NCBI GenBank assembly: GCA_020845695.1
Contig: JADLFG010000081.1
Span: forward strand, 1 to 15,432
Reading direction: 5' to 3'
From: Thermoleophilia bacterium
GTDB taxonomy: Bacteria; Actinomycetota; Thermoleophilia; Gaiellales; Gaiellaceae
DNA: 15,432 bases
Shown: piece by piece, positions 13,952-15,432 of the stretch
Layout: every line of letters starts with the position of its first letter
Position numbering within the stretch: the first letter of the stretch is position 1
Notes under the pieces: generated by a model
Seen by the model: only the letters and a program-made list of their open reading frames with translations
Databases searched by the model: none
What the model was told of the DNA's origin: nothing
Program-made: the position numbers and the translations under genes

Positions 13952-14497
13952 GTGGACGCTCCCGCTCCGGCGCTCGCTGCCTTCTCCTACCCTGAGACAC
14001 CGTCTCGCTGGCGTCGGGCCGCGCTCGTCAGCGCCGCCATCGCCGGGCTCGAGCTCGTCGCGCTCGTCGTGATCGCGCTCGCATTCGTCGCGAGGCCGTT
14101 GGCCGACGACGCGGCGTCGAAGCCGGCCGCGACCGCGTCGGCAACGAGCGCCGAGAAGGTGACCTCGGCGGCGGCGGCGGCGACCGTCGAGACGTCGACC
14201 GCGGCCCTCACGCGGGCCGAGACCGCCGTGCTCGTCCTGAACGGCAATGGCGTCTCGGGCGCCGCGAGCGCGGCGGCGGAACGCGTGAGAGGACTGCGCT
14301 ACCCCGTGACGGCGGTTGCGGACGCATCGCGCCGCGACTTCCCGCGCACGATCGTCATGTACCGTCCGGGCCTGCGCGGCGAGGCGCTGCGCCTCGCCCG
14401 CGACCTCGGTCTCGGGGCGGGGCGAGCGGTACCGCTCGACGGGCTGCGCGCCTCGCAGCTTGGCGGTGCCAAGCTCGTGCTCGTCGTCGGCGGCTAG
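13952..14497 (+). CDS. LytR_C-domain membrane protein
   Basis: This 181-aa protein has a short cytoplasmic N-terminus, one transmembrane helix (~24-47: ALVSAAIAGLELVALVVIAL), an Ala/Thr/Ser-rich linker (~50-88) and a C-terminal LytR_C domain (~90-181: AVLVLNGNGVSGAASAAAER, TIVMYRPGLRGEA, LVLVVGG). The domain usually follows the LytR-CpsA-Psr glycopolymer ligase domain but also occurs alone, as here, in actinobacteria, probably as an extracytoplasmic wall-associated factor. It starts with GTG 21 nt after the epimerase stop, likely in the same transcript. No enzymatic residues are evident. Confidence 0.75.
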   Translation: MDAPAPALAAFSYPETPSRWRRAALVSAAIAGLELVALVVIALAFVARPLADDAASKPAATASATSAEKVTSAAAAATVETSTAALTRAETAVLVLNGNGVSGAASAAAERVRGLRYPVTAVADASRRDFPRTIVMYRPGLRGEALRLARDLGLGAGRAVPLDGLRASQLGGAKLVLVVGG

Positions 14498-14517
14498 GGC
14501 CGTTCCCGGCAGCTAGA

Positions 14518-14564
14518 ATTCCCTGCATACACTGGGAATCGGACGGGTCTCTCGTGTCCGTCCG
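14518..14564. promoter_or_regulatory. Two dyads upstream of nrdJ
   Basis: ATTCCC-N10-GGGAAT (14518-14539) is followed by a 7-bp stem CGGACGG / CCGTCCG (14540-14546, 14558-14564) with an 11-nt loop. They lie in the 143-nt gap before nrdJ. The second could end the upstream transcript; the first could be an operator. I see no NrdR box pair and no cobalamin riboswitch core. Confidence 0.4.
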
Positions 14565-14640
14565 ACCTCCGCGCTACCTTGCGCAGTCCGCCCCCGCGAC
14601 CGGGGCGCGCGCAACGTAGTCTTCGGGGAGGAGCCTCACG

Positions 14641-15432
14641 ATGTCGGCCGTGGACCGGACAGATCATGCACCCCTGCCAGCGGAGGAGGAGCTGCGGAAC
14701 GCGGCGGTCGATCCCAAGCGGACCTGCAGCGTCAGCCGCTACTACACGATCCCCGGTCGCAATCCCTTCGACGAGGTCGAGTGGGAGGTTCGTACCGCCC
14801 TGATCCCGGGCAAGGACGGCCCCGCCTTCGAGCAGCGCGGGGTCGAGTTCCCACGCTTCTGGTCGCAGACGGCGACGAACATCGTCGCGCAGAAGTACTT
14901 CCGCGGCCGGCTGGGCGCGCCCGAGCGCGAGTCGAGCGTGCGCCAGATGGTCAACCGGGTCGCCGACACGATCACCGGCTGGGGCGTCGAGGGCGGCTAC
15001 TTCGCCGACGACGGCGACGCGGAGGCCTTCCGCGCCGAGTTGAAGGCGATCCTCGTCAACCAGCTCGCGTCCTTCAATTCCCCGGTCTGGTTCAACGTCG
15101 GCTTCGAGGAGCGCCCGCAGTGCTCGGCATGCCAGCCCTATCACGCGCTCGTGTCCACCCCGGCCGGAATGGTCCCGATCGGACAGCTTGTGGAGGAAGT
15201 CGCCGTCGGCCGTGAGGTGTACGACGCCCACGGAACGACAAGCGTCGTCGCCGTGCAGGCCAACGGGCGCAAGGAGGTCTTCCGGGTCACGTTGCGCAAC
15301 GGCAACTTCGTCGAGGCGACGGCAGACCATGTCGTCAAGGCGGTACACGAGCGGCGGACAACCTCCGAATGGCTCCGCGTCGATCAGCTTCGCCCGGGAA
15401 TGCGCATGCATCTGCACCCGCACCGGGCACGC
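14641..15432 (+). CDS. nrdJ: Class II (B12-dependent) ribonucleotide reductase, N-terminal part, intein-containing, runs off window
   Basis: The frame is open from ATG 14641 to the window end (264 codons seen). GGGGAGGAG lies 7 nt upstream of the start. Residues 1-163 are the N-terminal extein: FWSQTATNIVAQKYFRG (73-89), then NQLASFNSPVWFNVG (140-154) and RPQCSA (158-163), as in adenosylcobalamin-dependent NrdJ. The enzyme reduces ribonucleotides to deoxyribonucleotides. Family proteins continue CSACF at this point, but here the sequence after Ala163 becomes an intein. The remaining catalytic core and C-terminal cysteines lie outside the window. Identification of NrdJ rests on the well-conserved SPVWFN...PQCSAC motif. 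Confidence 0.88.
   Translation, partial: MSAVDRTDHAPLPAEEELRNAAVDPKRTCSVSRYYTIPGRNPFDEVEWEVRTALIPGKDGPAFEQRGVEFPRFWSQTATNIVAQKYFRGRLGAPERESSVRQMVNRVADTITGWGVEGGYFADDGDAEAFRAELKAILVNQLASFNSPVWFNVGFEERPQCSACQPYHALVSTPAGMVPIGQLVEEVAVGREVYDAHGTTSVVAVQANGRKEVFRVTLRNGNFVEATADHVVKAVHERRTTSEWLRVDQLRPGMRMHLHPHRAR
15130..15432 (+). other. Intein N-terminal splicing domain inside nrdJ (partial)
   Basis: After extein residue Ala163 the protein reads CQPYHALVSTPAGMVPIGQL. This is a Hint-domain block A with Cys at position 1 and the T-P-x-G-x-x-x-I pattern. Block B follows at 221-230 (GNFVEATADH, with the T-x-x-H signature at Thr227-His230). The +1 extein residue is expected to be the cysteine of CSACF after the intein's C-terminal Asn. 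The endonuclease region, if any, and the C-terminal splice blocks are beyond the window, so activity cannot be judged. Confidence 0.85.

Noticed and set aside
14498..14640. Cobalamin riboswitch before the B12-dependent nrdJ
   Set aside because: The gap is only 143 nt and I cannot find the conserved B12-box core; a covariance-model search would settle it.

Overview
The window is GC-rich bacterial chromosome (roughly 70% G+C by eye). Many genes start with GTG, genes overlap within operons, and third positions are strongly G/C. These traits, the D-Ala-D-Ala carboxypeptidase, the stand-alone LytR_C protein, a class II (B12-dependent) ribonucleotide reductase with an intein and the PAS-LuxR regulator suggest an actinomycete. 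A deep lineage such as Thermoleophilia is my guess, not shown by the sequence.

Region 1 (1-11810) looks like a catabolic island in three transcription units. The minus-strand unit reads from about 5935 down to 128: a decayed CaiB/BaiF CoA-transferase relic, enoyl-CoA hydratase, SDR dehydrogenase, aconitase-family large and small subunits, then a trimethylamine-dehydrogenase-like flavoprotein. Divergent from it, the plus-strand unit (6068-8695) holds a DUF35 zinc-ribbon/OB protein, an SCP-x type thiolase and a PrpF-family isomerase. Further right are a PAS-LuxR regulator (minus), an isopropylmalate-synthase-like enzyme (plus) and a FadR-type GntR regulator (plus). A TGAC-N6-GTCA dyad occurs twice in the divergent promoter region and once in front of the synthase-like gene, which suggests one regulon. 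The enzyme set (alkene-diacid isomerase, aconitase-type hydratase, alkylmalate synthase/lyase fold, hydratase, dehydrogenase, thiolase) suits breakdown of a branched or unsaturated dicarboxylic acid through CoA thioesters. The TMADH-like member hints at an amine or unusual redox step. The substrate cannot be read from sequence.

Region 2 (11811-14497) is housekeeping cell-envelope DNA: a penicillin-binding D-Ala-D-Ala carboxypeptidase (minus), a NAD-dependent sugar-nucleotide epimerase and a LytR_C membrane protein (both plus). Region 3 (14641 to the right edge) is the start of nrdJ, interrupted by an intein at its active-site cysteine motif; the gene runs off the window.

Two related ~110-bp elements built from GGGGTCAGACCCC units sit in the two convergent intergenic gaps, and a 44-bp tandem repeat occupies the left edge. 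Most notable are the TMADH-like enzyme that keeps the flavin-linking cysteine and catalytic residues but has Asn in place of one [4Fe-4S] cysteine, the shared operator, and the uncharacterised pathway itself.
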